Assembly: GCF_021369635.1 (NCBI RefSeq)
Contig: NZ_JAJNBZ010000003.1
Location: forward strand, 372,168-436,167
Length of the DNA: 64,000 nt
DNA from: Paenibacillus profundus
GTDB lineage: Bacteria; Bacillota; Bacilli; Paenibacillales; Paenibacillaceae
Reading direction: 5' to 3'
Below the pieces are notes generated by a model. The model was not told the DNA's origin, made no database searches, and saw only the letters and a program-made list of their open reading frames with translations. Positions 50,535 through 58,555 of the stretch are shown here, one piece after another. Within the stretch, counting starts at the first letter, position 1. Each line of letters begins with the position of its first letter. The translations under genes and the position numbers were made by a program.

Positions 50535-51409
50535 TAATATTGCACCTCTCTCTTTTTCGTCATAACAACTTGAGTCAAGGTGAATGCAGCTACCACGAGG
50601 AAGAATATAACGGCCTTAGCTTGACCCAGCCCGTAATTGCCATAGGCGAATATTTCATTGTAAATATTCATTGCAAACATTTCTGTAGCGTTATTAGGTC
50701 CCCCTCTAGTCATAGACAAGTTGACGTCGTAAATTTTGAATGCACCAGATAGCGTCAAAAAGAGACAAATGGTGAAAGCAGGCATAAGCAGCGGTAAGGT
50801 AATCTTGGTCAATCTATGCCACACATTCGCTCCATCCACCTTGGCCGCTTCAACAAGCTCGTCTGGAATCCCTTGGAGGCCAGCAATATATATAATCATC
50901 GTATATCCAGCCACCTGCCAGGTAAAGACGATTACGATTGCATATAAGGCATACTGAGGATCAAGCAGCCAGTTGAAGAATATGCCGTCCAGCCCTGTTG
51001 ACTGCCCTAAATAACCAAACACATCGGTAAAAATAAATTGCCATATATATCCAAGTATTAAGCCGCCGATAAGGTTAGGCATAAAGAACAACGTTCTCGC
51101 TACATTTCTTACACGCAGCTTGGTAGTCACGAACAGCGAAAATGCAAGTCCCAGCACATTGACGGATATCACGGCCATCACGGTAAATTTTACGGTGTGC
51201 CATGCGGATGAGAGAAATCGCTCGTCTTTAAACAACTGAATAAAGTTGTCAAGACCAACAAACACTTTCGGATTAGCAGGAATGCCATCCCATTTCACGA
51301 AGGAATATGCAATACCGAATATAAACGGCATGATGACAACCGTTGTGAAGATAAAGAGCAAGGGGAACGTAAATAATACGAACCAAAGCTTATCCTTTCT
51401 CTTCTTCAT
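50534..51409 (-). CDS. Sugar ABC transporter permease (MalF type)
   Basis: A 291-residue CUT1 permease with six helices and the EAA loop DELVEAAKVDGANVWHRLTKITLPLL (about 195-220), plus TRGGPNNATEMFA typical of MalF/UgpA proteins. The start ATG 51409 is chosen by its spacing from GAAGGGG; the frame extends further upstream without a site. It is preceded by the lipoprotein gene, with an intervening hairpin that may reduce read-through. Confidence 0.92.
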   Translation of the reverse strand: MKKRKDKLWFVLFTFPLLFIFTTVVIMPFIFGIAYSFVKWDGIPANPKVFVGLDNFIQLFKDERFLSSAWHTVKFTVMAVISVNVLGLAFSLFVTTKLRVRNVARTLFFMPNLIGGLILGYIWQFIFTDVFGYLGQSTGLDGIFFNWLLDPQYALYAIVIVFTWQVAGYTMIIYIAGLQGIPDELVEAAKVDGANVWHRLTKITLPLLMPAFTICLFLTLSGAFKIYDVNLSMTRGGPNNATEMFAMNIYNEIFAYGNYGLGQAKAVIFFLVVAAFTLTQVVMTKKREVQY

Positions 51410-51489
51410 ACCCATCCCCTTCTTTCCAGTAAGGTTCATGTAACCACAATAAACCTTTGATTTCACCTGAAAACGATTACGTTCAAGAG

Positions 51490-51552
51490 AAAAACAAAAA
51501 GCCTAGCGCTCTAATGCATGCAACCTCAAAGGTTAGGCTTTTGTTTTTTTAC
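51490..51552 (-). terminator. Intra-operon hairpin between sugar-binding protein and permeases
   Basis: Minus strand: AAAAGCCTAAC...with inner AACCT/AGGTT stem...GCTAGGCTTTTTG. It lies 16 bases after the binding-protein stop. As in many CUT1 operons, partial termination here would give more binding protein than permease. Confidence 0.7.
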
Positions 51553-51567
51553 TTAGAAAGATATATT

Positions 51568-52839
51568 TTATTTTGACGCTTTTGCCCACACTTCGTCGAG
51601 CTTCTGCAGGAACTGTTCACCCGTCATGTCCTTGCTCAGGAAGTACTCCTGTGCAGCAGGAGCCAAATCGTTCATAATGATGCCAGCTGGGAAATAATTG
51701 TTAGCTGTTGGAAGTGTTTTGCCGCTCTTTGTTGCTTCATACACCGCTTCAGACAATGGGTCGAGATCACCTGCTTCGATATTTGTCATCGCCGGAATGA
51801 ATTGGAAGTCGTTAACAATTGTGCTTTTACCTGTTTCACTGTTGAACAGCCAGTCTAGGAAGGCATTAGCCGCTTTGATTTCATCTGCATCCGCTGTTCC
51901 ATTAATCACCCAGTTGCTTGCTACACCGACTGTGAGCTTATCGTTGCCTGCCAACGGGAACGGCATCAGGCCGATTTTCGAACCAAAATCCCCGTAATCC
52001 TTCAGCATGGAGTAGCTCCAGTTTCCTTGATGAACCATCGCTGTTTTACCTGTAGCAAAATCCCCCATCTGGGTATCATATTTGATTTCCAGCGGATTTT
52101 TCACATACGATTTGATGGCATCCATAAATTTCGCGAACTCCTGGAACTCTTTTGTCTCCGACATCTTCACTTCGCCGTTGTTCAATTTCTCAATATAGTC
52201 TTGATAATCTGGCTGTAATGCAAAAGGAGTATTGATAATATGTCCAATTAAGAAGTACCCCTCTTGTGATAGAGCAAGACCATTTATACCTTCAGCTTTG
52301 AACTTCTCAAGTGTCTTGCTGAAAGAGTCAAGGTCTTTCACTTCTGATGGATCAACCATCTCCTTGCTATAGACCAAACCATATCCCTCTACACCATAAG
52401 GAACGCCTACAATTTTTCCGTTGATCTCCAGCGCCATATTAGGAGCAATGTTCTTCACATATTCCTCATTGCTCATATCATAAAAGTAGGATTTAAACTT
52501 TTCTGCTTCCGTACCCGTTCCGATGCTGAAAATAGATGGTCCTTGATTGCTGGTAAGCTTCATTTGCAATTGAGTCCCGTAGTTGTCTCCAGCAGCTCCC
52601 CATACTTCAGCTTCATTACCGGTTTCCTCCGTATATTTCTTCACTACATTTTCCAACTTCTCCGTGATTTCAACCTTCGATTGGAAGATAGTAATTTTCT
52701 TTAATTTTTCTTGACCTGCTGAATCGGTAGAAGAACTGGAACTGCTGCTTTCAGAACTGCCACAGCCGATCAAGGTTGCGATCAGAGCCATCACGGTCAA
52801 TAGACTTAACACATGTTTACCTTTTTTACCTTTTCTCAA
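51568..52839 (-). CDS. Sugar-binding lipoprotein of CUT1 ABC transporter
   Basis: A 423-residue extracellular solute-binding lipoprotein: signal peptide with lipobox LIGC (Cys26), a Ser-rich linker, then the MalE-like fold (KITIFQSKVEITEKLENVVKKYTEETG, AMVHQGNWSYSMLKDYG, VASNWVINGTADADEIKAANAFLDWLFNSETGK). It starts at TTG 52839 behind GGGGAGGCG. First gene of the operon, with two cre-like sites around its promoter and a LacI regulator upstream. It probably binds an oligosaccharide; the exact sugar is not visible. Confidence 0.92.
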   Translation of the reverse strand: MRKGKKGKHVLSLLTVMALIATLIGCGSSESSSSSSSTDSAGQEKLKKITIFQSKVEITEKLENVVKKYTEETGNEAEVWGAAGDNYGTQLQMKLTSNQGPSIFSIGTGTEAEKFKSYFYDMSNEEYVKNIAPNMALEINGKIVGVPYGVEGYGLVYSKEMVDPSEVKDLDSFSKTLEKFKAEGINGLALSQEGYFLIGHIINTPFALQPDYQDYIEKLNNGEVKMSETKEFQEFAKFMDAIKSYVKNPLEIKYDTQMGDFATGKTAMVHQGNWSYSMLKDYGDFGSKIGLMPFPLAGNDKLTVGVASNWVINGTADADEIKAANAFLDWLFNSETGKSTIVNDFQFIPAMTNIEAGDLDPLSEAVYEATKSGKTLPTANNYFPAGIIMNDLAPAAQEYFLSKDMTGEQFLQKLDEVWAKASK

Positions 52840-52876
52840 TTTTCACGCCTCCCCAATAAGAATATTCATTTATATA

Positions 52877-52945
52877 GTAAAGCGCTTTCAAAGCTATCTT
52901 ATTGGGTTTTTATTCACATGTCAACAAAAAATGAATACGTTTTCA
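52877..52945 (-). promoter_or_regulatory. Sugar operon promoter flanked by two cre/LacI-type sites
   Basis: Minus strand TTGACA (52919-52924), 17-bp spacer, TAAGAT (52896-52901). Downstream: TGAAAGCGCTTTAC (52877-52890), upstream: TGAAAACGTATTCA (52932-52945), both matching the TGWAANCGNTNNCA pattern of CcpA and LacI-family operators. The 55-bp centre distance would allow looping. The regulator may be the adjacent LacI protein, CcpA or both. Confidence 0.8.
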
Positions 52946-52975
52946 TAAATTATTGATAAAAAACATCATAAAATT

Positions 52976-53974
52976 TCACTTGTTTTTTAATAAAAATCCG
53001 TATTTTTTTACTTGCTTCACGGATTTTCTCCACTGAATAGTTGCGCTTAGCTTAACTGGTTCCCTGCTCGTTGCACCCTTTATCATGGCCAACAGCTCTT
53101 TCGCCGCCAGATACCCGCTTTCATAGCGAGGGATCGAAATGGTGGTTAATCCCGCCATTACCGCTGCATCCGAATTGTCGAACCCTGTAACCGAAATATC
53201 TTCCGGCACTCTGATTTTGTTTTCCTCAAATGCTTTAATCGCCCCAATGGCCATATTATCATTCGCACACACCAGCACCTCAGGCATCACATTGCTTAAG
53301 ATCATAATCTTGGCTGCCTGATAGCCGCTGTTCTCACTATAATCACCGTGGAAATAGTTCCTTCTGTCAAATGTTATGTCATTCTTTGCCAAGGTATCCA
53401 CAAAGCCGGCAAAGCGTTCTTTATGATCCAAGGTAAATTCCACACCGCCAATGAATCCAAACTGTTTATATCCATTGTCAACCAAAGCCTGTACCATCTC
53501 ACACATTACGGGATAGTTATCAACGATTACGCTTTTGGTATTGGCGTATTCTTCTTCAATCATTCTGTCCATCAGGACAATAGGAAACTGAGGCGTTGCA
53601 AAAGAAATTAAATCATCATCGGTCATATTGCGATCTAAGCTGATGATTCCGCTCGCAATATTGCTTCGTATCAAATTAGCGCTGGACTTATTCGTGCATA
53701 TTACTAAATCATATCCATTTTCTGAAAGACAATGGTTAATCCCTTTTATGATTTGCAAATAGTAGTCACGGTCAAAGTCACTGAATATAAACATGATCGT
53801 ATTGCTTTTACTTGCTTTGTTCGATGAATTTGGATAGTACCCCTTTTCACTGCAAATCTTCAAAACTCGTTCCCTTGTCGCTTGTCCTACATTTTTGCGA
53901 CCGTTTAGTACATTGGACACGGTTGAAACCGAGACATCTGCGAGCTTAGCTATTTCCTTTAACCCACTGATCAT
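52976..53974 (-). CDS. LacI family regulator of the sugar ABC operon
   Basis: A 332-residue LacI/GalR protein: helix-turn-helix LKEIAKLADVSVSTVSNVLNGRKNVGQATRERVL (5-38), hinge, and a sugar-binding core (VLVCANDNMAIGAIKAFEENKIRVPEDISVTGFDNSD). GAAGGAGG precedes ATG 53974. It lies upstream of the sugar-binding-protein gene on the same strand, the usual position for a local repressor of a CUT1 operon; the 137-base gap between them contains the operon promoter. Confidence 0.92.
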   Translation of the reverse strand: MISGLKEIAKLADVSVSTVSNVLNGRKNVGQATRERVLKICSEKGYYPNSSNKASKSNTIMFIFSDFDRDYYLQIIKGINHCLSENGYDLVICTNKSSANLIRSNIASGIISLDRNMTDDDLISFATPQFPIVLMDRMIEEEYANTKSVIVDNYPVMCEMVQALVDNGYKQFGFIGGVEFTLDHKERFAGFVDTLAKNDITFDRRNYFHGDYSENSGYQAAKIMILSNVMPEVLVCANDNMAIGAIKAFEENKIRVPEDISVTGFDNSDAAVMAGLTTISIPRYESGYLAAKELLAMIKGATSREPVKLSATIQWRKSVKQVKKYGFLLKNK

Positions 53975-53994
53975 GTCGATCCTCCTTCAGTGAT

Positions 53995-54043
53995 GGATAT
54001 AATCTTAATATAGCATGAAAAATAAAAAGTCTATATTATATCC
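53995..54043. repeat. Long AT-rich inverted repeat before the LacI gene
   Basis: GGATATAAT (53995-54003) and ATTATATCC (54035-54043) with further ATATAG/CTATAT pairing inside surround the probable promoter region of the LacI gene. It could be an operator pair; AT-rich composition makes chance possible. Confidence 0.35.
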
Positions 54044-54074
54044 GTACGTGATTGTTGGAAACAGCAAATCCCGC

Positions 54075-54109
54075 AAAAAAAACCGGAGGAACAATCTGTT
54101 CCATCCGGT
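54075..54109 (-). terminator. Terminator of the manganese transporter operon
   Basis: Minus strand ACCGGATGGAACA-GATT-TGTTCCTCCGGT with one mismatch, followed by eight T, 22 bases after the binding-protein stop. Confidence 0.92.
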
Positions 54110-54130
54110 CTATTCTGAAAGACGATCGAT

Positions 54131-55090
54131 CTATTTACTTTTTAGTCCGTTGTAGATAACATCAGCATTCCATTCAACCATCTTAATGTATGTGTCCCCA
54201 TCTTCGCCCGGTTTGCCAAGCGAGTCCGTGAATATCGTGCCGGCAATCGAAACGCCCGTTTCTGCAGAAACGGTCTCCATACTTCTCGAGTCGACGCTCG
54301 TCTCGACGAACAACGCTTTGACATCATGACTGCGAATGATTTCAATGATCGACTTTAATTGTTCCGGAGTCCCTTCATCGTGGGAATTGATCTCCCAAAT
54401 ATAGTAAGCATCGAAGCCGTAAGCGTTGGAGAAATATTTAAAGGCCCCTTCGCTGCTTACCAGAATTCGCTTTTCTTTAGGCAGTTCATTCATTTTTTGC
54501 TGCACAGAATCATGCAATTTTTTCAATTGTTCGATATAAGCATCTGCATTTTTTTCATAGGTTTCCTTATGTTCGGGATCGACTTGAATCAACGCTTTCT
54601 TTACATTTTCGGTATAGATGATTCCATTTTCTACATCCAGCCACGCGTGCGGATCTTCCTCGCCTTCGTGTCCACCCGATTTCAAGTACATCGGTTTGAC
54701 TCCTTCGCTTACTTTGAAGACCGGGGCGTTTTCTCCCGTTTTCCCTGCCGTCTCAATCATTTTCTCAAACCAGCCGTCCCCCGTTTCTAGGTTCAGCCCA
54801 TTATAGAATACAATATCGGCATCCGTCGTCTTCTTCACATCATCAGGCAGCGGATCGTATTGGTGGGGGTCAGATCCGATAGGTGCCAGACTATGAACGT
54901 CCAACCGGTCTCCACCTACATTCTTGACGATGTCATATATAACAGAATAAGTCGTAATAACTTGCAGCTTCTCTTTATCCTTCGATTGCGAAGCCTCGCC
55001 AGCTGCAGGCTCTTTTCCACCGCATGCGGCAAGCACAAGCATCGAAATTGCCATAATCACAGTAATAAGTAAATTTCTTTTTTTCATCAT
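54131..55090 (-). CDS. mntA: Manganese-binding lipoprotein (MntA/PsaA type)
   Basis: A 319-residue cluster A-I metal-binding lipoprotein. Lipobox LAAC (Cys23). The four metal ligands are visible: His76 (GSDPHQYDP), His148 (EDPHAWLD), Glu214 (SSEGAFKYF) and Asp289 (IFTDSLG). Two His, one Glu and one Asp is the set used by Mn2+ (and Fe2+) binders such as PsaA and MntA, distinct from the three-His zinc binders. Last gene of the ATPase-permease-binding-protein operon under an MntR-like site. Confidence 0.93.
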   Translation of the reverse strand: MMKKRNLLITVIMAISMLVLAACGGKEPAAGEASQSKDKEKLQVITTYSVIYDIVKNVGGDRLDVHSLAPIGSDPHQYDPLPDDVKKTTDADIVFYNGLNLETGDGWFEKMIETAGKTGENAPVFKVSEGVKPMYLKSGGHEGEEDPHAWLDVENGIIYTENVKKALIQVDPEHKETYEKNADAYIEQLKKLHDSVQQKMNELPKEKRILVSSEGAFKYFSNAYGFDAYYIWEINSHDEGTPEQLKSIIEIIRSHDVKALFVETSVDSRSMETVSAETGVSIAGTIFTDSLGKPGEDGDTYIKMVEWNADVIYNGLKSK

Positions 55091-55153
55091 CTTTACGCGC
55101 AGATCGCTCTCTCAATTTGCTGATCTGCGCTCCCTCCTTCTCCTAATACATTA

Positions 55154-56014
55154 TTAATAGTTGACTGCGGACTTTTGTTTCCTGCTTTTTAACGAGCGCC
55201 ATACCACGCCTTGTTTCGGTGAAAACATGAATGCCGTAATAAACAGAACCGTTGCGACCAGGACGATCGTTGCTCCAGAAGCCAAGTTGTACCGGAAGCT
55301 GATATACAGTCCAAGTACTGCGGATAGCGCGCCACAGCCTGCAGCGATAAACAACATTTTCCACAGCCGGTCCGATAATAAATAAGCGGTGGACGCCGGT
55401 GTTATCAGCATGGCCACAACGAGCACAATCCCGACCGTTTGCAATGAAGCTACCGTCACCATGGTCAGCAGCGTCATTAAGAAATAATGAATCAGCTTGT
55501 TGGGCAGGCCATATGATTGGGACATTGTCGGGTCAAAGGAACTGACGAGCAGTTCTTTATAAAAAATATATACAGCTGCCAACACAAGAATTCCGATGCC
55601 AAAAGTCATCCACATATCCGAAGGCCTTACGGCCAGCACATTGCCGAACAAAATGTCGTATAAGTCAGTGCTGCTCTTGAGAATTGTTATCAATATAATA
55701 CCTAAAGCAAACGCCGACGTGAACATAATGCCAATGGAAGAGTCATTCTTGATTTTACTGTTCTGACTAATATAGCCGATACCAATCGCTGTCAAGATGC
55801 CGGTCAGCACCGCGCCGAAAAAAAAGTTGACGCCAAAAAGGTACGATAAAGCGACGCCGGGAAGAACGGCATGAGAAATGGCATCCCCCATGAGCGCCAT
55901 GCCTCGCAAAATAATAAAGCAACCGATGACGCCACAGATGACGCCGACCATAATCGATGTGACTAGCGCCTTTTGTAAGAAGCCATACTGCATAACTGCC
56001 TCGAAGAAATTCAT
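55154..56014 (-). CDS. Manganese ABC transporter permease
   Basis: A 286-residue ABC-3 family permease (MntC/PsaC/TroC type) with eight or nine helices; characteristic MALMGDAISHAVLPGVALSYL and VGIVLVVAMLITPASTAYLLSDR. ATG 56014 overlaps the ATPase stop by four bases. Imports Mn2+ (possibly Fe2+) together with the neighbouring ATPase and lipoprotein. Confidence 0.93.
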   Translation of the reverse strand: MNFFEAVMQYGFLQKALVTSIMVGVICGVIGCFIILRGMALMGDAISHAVLPGVALSYLFGVNFFFGAVLTGILTAIGIGYISQNSKIKNDSSIGIMFTSAFALGIILITILKSSTDLYDILFGNVLAVRPSDMWMTFGIGILVLAAVYIFYKELLVSSFDPTMSQSYGLPNKLIHYFLMTLLTMVTVASLQTVGIVLVVAMLITPASTAYLLSDRLWKMLFIAAGCGALSAVLGLYISFRYNLASGATIVLVATVLFITAFMFSPKQGVVWRSLKSRKQKSAVNY

Positions 56015-56757
56015 GCGCCCGTCACCACCATATCTTTTAAAAATGAAAGCTGTCCTCCGTAAGCCTGAGCGATCATCTTCGGATTCATTACTTCTTCTAC
56101 CGTACCGTAACGAACAAGCTCTTTATTCAACAGCACCAATTCATCAAAATACTCGTCCGACTTGCTCAAATCATGATGCACCACGAGTACGGTTTTACCG
56201 CTATCACGCAGTTCTTTCAGAATCTGAATAATGGTTTCTTCGCTTGATATATCAATCCCGACGAACGGCTCGTCGAGAAAAAAGATTTCCGTTTCCTGAG
56301 CAAGCGCCCGAGCCAAGAAAACACGCTGCTGCTGTCCGCCGGAGAGCTCACCAATTTGCCGCTCTGCAAAAGGTTCCATCCCGACTTTCTCTAAGCACTC
56401 ATGAGCCCACATCCTTTCCCTTTTCTTCGGCCGATGGAAGACTCCAAGCTTAGGATAAGTGCCCAGCAGCACCGTTTCCAATACCGAAATTGGGAAGTCC
56501 CAATCAATATTGCTTCGCTGCGGCACATAAGCAATCTGCTTGCGAACCTGTTCCACTTCTTTGCCTAAAATCGTTACTTCTCCTTTGTCGCGCGGAATCA
56601 ATTTCAATAATGATTTTAAAAGAGTAGATTTTCCCGCTCCATTCGGTCCGATAATGCCGACAAGGCTCTGCTTCTCAATAGAAAAGCTAATATCTCTTAA
56701 CGCTTCATTGCCGTAGTAAGACACATAAAGATCATTCACTGTTAAAGCACAAGTCAT
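56011..56757 (-). CDS. Manganese ABC transporter ATPase
   Basis: A 248-residue ATPase of the MntB/PsaB type: Walker A GPNGAGKST (37-45), Q-loop (AYVPQRSNIDWDFP, the WDFP motif being typical for Mn/Zn systems), signature LSGGQQQRV, Walker B IFFLDEPFVGID, switch His in VVHHDL. GGAGGAAGGAG precedes ATG 56757. First gene of the operon. Confidence 0.94.
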   Translation of the reverse strand: MTCALTVNDLYVSYYGNEALRDISFSIEKQSLVGIIGPNGAGKSTLLKSLLKLIPRDKGEVTILGKEVEQVRKQIAYVPQRSNIDWDFPISVLETVLLGTYPKLGVFHRPKKRERMWAHECLEKVGMEPFAERQIGELSGGQQQRVFLARALAQETEIFFLDEPFVGIDISSEETIIQILKELRDSGKTVLVVHHDLSKSDEYFDELVLLNKELVRYGTVEEVMNPKMIAQAYGGQLSFLKDMVVTGA

Positions 56758-56791
56758 GTCTGTTTCTCCTTCCTCCTAATCCGTTACTCAC

Positions 56792-56820
56792 ATTTTACCT
56801 AAGGAAAATATTTTTATCAA
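56792..56820 (-). promoter_or_regulatory. MntR-type operator overlapping the Mn-transport promoter
   Basis: Minus strand TTGATA (56815-56820), 17-bp spacer, TAAAAT (56792-56797). The near-palindrome TTTTACCTAAGGAAAA (56793-56808) covers the spacer and -10 element and resembles the DtxR/MntR consensus (TTTGCCTTAAGGAAAC in Bacillus). Manganese-bound MntR should repress. Confidence 0.85.
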
Positions 56821-56876
56821 GATAAATTTTGTTGCGTGAGGGAAAAATAAAATGAAGAGCTGAACTTTTTCAGCAC

Positions 56877-56917
56877 AAAACAAGCTGACTCCTGTTGAGT
56901 ACAGGAAATCAGCTTGC
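56877..56917 (-). terminator. Terminator of the YesMN-type operon
   Basis: CAAGCTGA (56881-56888) pairs with TCAGCTTG (56909-56916) with inner CCTGT/ACAGG pairing; on the minus strand it is followed by TTTTG. It ends the SBP-kinase-regulator operon 39 bases after the last stop. Confidence 0.85.
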
Positions 56918-56955
56918 TAATTTTTGTTAGCTATAAAGAAAGTGGATGGTTGAAT

Positions 56956-58539
56956 CTATTTCTTGATGCTGCCCGGTGTTACCCCCCAATATCTGCGGAA
57001 CATTTTAGTGAAGTAGCTGATATCCCGGTATCCTATCATAGAGGCCGCATCATACACTCTAGCCCCGTTCATCAAAGCGGCCTTCGCCCGCTCCATCTTC
57101 CGTTCTAGCACATACGAGGTAAAGGACATGCCTGTTTCTTGCTTGAATAAACGGCTTAAATAAGAAGCGTTCACGTAAAAGCGATCGGCAAGTGTATGCA
57201 AGGTGAATTCTTGTTCCACTTCCGTCTCCAACAGCTCCAAAATGGCTTCTACGGTTTTGTGAGTCACTTTTCTGTCGTGACAATGAGAGTAGGACACAAT
57301 GCTTTTCACGGCGCTGCGCAAAACATCATACATGCGGTCCGGGATTGTGAGCGATTGCAAATTATAAAGATATGCAAAATCCGTGCCGGTGACTTCTTGA
57401 ATGGACCATCCGCGTTTACGTATAAAAAGCGCCAGCACACCCGTAATATATAACATTTGCTCCATGATTGACTCGTAGGAAGCAGAGTTGTTCTTCGAAG
57501 CCTCCCACATATTTGTAATGATATGCATGGCAAGCTCTTCGTCTGCTGTTTCCAAAGCCATCTCGAGCTGCTTGTCATCATGTGCATGATGAGTATGAAG
57601 CATGCCATCGATCTGATGCGGCTCGTGATAAGGGATTGCGATTCCTCCGCCGTAGACTGCGCGATTTTGCAGCGCTTTTTTCGCTTGAACATATAACGGA
57701 TGCAATTCATGGAGCCTGCCAGCATCCCCGCTGATTCCTGCACTTACAGATATATCGAGGCATTGTTTGATATTTCTAAGCAGCTTTTCCATCGTGGTGT
57801 GAATGGCAAACAACTCTTGGCGCACATCTTCCTTACCCGGGATCTTTCCTATGACAATGGTCGAGCCGTTCTCGTCCTTACATAGATAATAATCGGAGTC
57901 AGACAGTAATTCACGAATCAAATGGATTAGCTTGTTCGAATCCAAGCTGCCTTCAGCAATTCGGCTAGCATGTTCGTCTACATCTATAATGATTAAAGCA
58001 TAGCTGGAATGCAAGTCCATCTCTAGCTTTAACGACTTTCTGTAATGTTCAATCTCTTCAAGCCGATAATGTCCATGCACCAAGTTCTTATAAAAATGTT
58101 GATGAAGGATAGGCAGGTAATGTGTCCATTGCTCCTGAAGCATGACACGGTTGCTCCGTTCGATGAACTCGGCATGTATGCATTGTGCCGCGTCACGCAC
58201 GGACTGAAGGATGAGGCTTTCGCCGGCTGGCTTGAGCAAATATTTATATACTCCTAGTTCGATCGCCGCCTGAGCATATTTAAAATTATCATGACCGCTC
58301 AAAATAATGATCTTGATATGCGGATGTTCACGGGTAACTTCTCGCGCCAAGGTGAGTCCATCCATTTCAGGCATTTGGATATCCATCAGCAAGATGTCTG
58401 GTTGCTTTTGCTTAATTTGGATTAAAGCCTCCGTTCCATTACACGCCGTTCCCACCATTTCAATAGCATGCTTGTCCCAGGGCATATGTGATAAATTTTC
58501 CAGCAATCTGGTTTCGTCTTCCGCAATAAGAAGATTCAC
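56956..58539 (-). CDS. YesN-type response regulator (AraC output)
   Basis: A 527-residue response regulator: receiver domain (1-120) with acidic pocket Glu7-Asp8 and phospho-acceptor Asp53 (LLMDIQMPEMDG), a long middle region (about 150-400, degenerate GGDEF-like), and a C-terminal AraC helix-turn-helix pair (about 420-525; LHTLADRFYVNASYLSRLFKQETGMSFTSYV, VYDAASMIGYRDISYFTKMFRRYWGVTPG). It pairs with the sensor kinase gene 16 bases upstream. YesN-type regulators typically switch on polysaccharide-uptake or degradation genes. Confidence 0.93.
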   Translation of the reverse strand: MNLLIAEDETRLLENLSHMPWDKHAIEMVGTACNGTEALIQIKQKQPDILLMDIQMPEMDGLTLAREVTREHPHIKIIILSGHDNFKYAQAAIELGVYKYLLKPAGESLILQSVRDAAQCIHAEFIERSNRVMLQEQWTHYLPILHQHFYKNLVHGHYRLEEIEHYRKSLKLEMDLHSSYALIIIDVDEHASRIAEGSLDSNKLIHLIRELLSDSDYYLCKDENGSTIVIGKIPGKEDVRQELFAIHTTMEKLLRNIKQCLDISVSAGISGDAGRLHELHPLYVQAKKALQNRAVYGGGIAIPYHEPHQIDGMLHTHHAHDDKQLEMALETADEELAMHIITNMWEASKNNSASYESIMEQMLYITGVLALFIRKRGWSIQEVTGTDFAYLYNLQSLTIPDRMYDVLRSAVKSIVSYSHCHDRKVTHKTVEAILELLETEVEQEFTLHTLADRFYVNASYLSRLFKQETGMSFTSYVLERKMERAKAALMNGARVYDAASMIGYRDISYFTKMFRRYWGVTPGSIKK

Positions 58540-58555
58540 ATCGCTCTCCCCTTAT

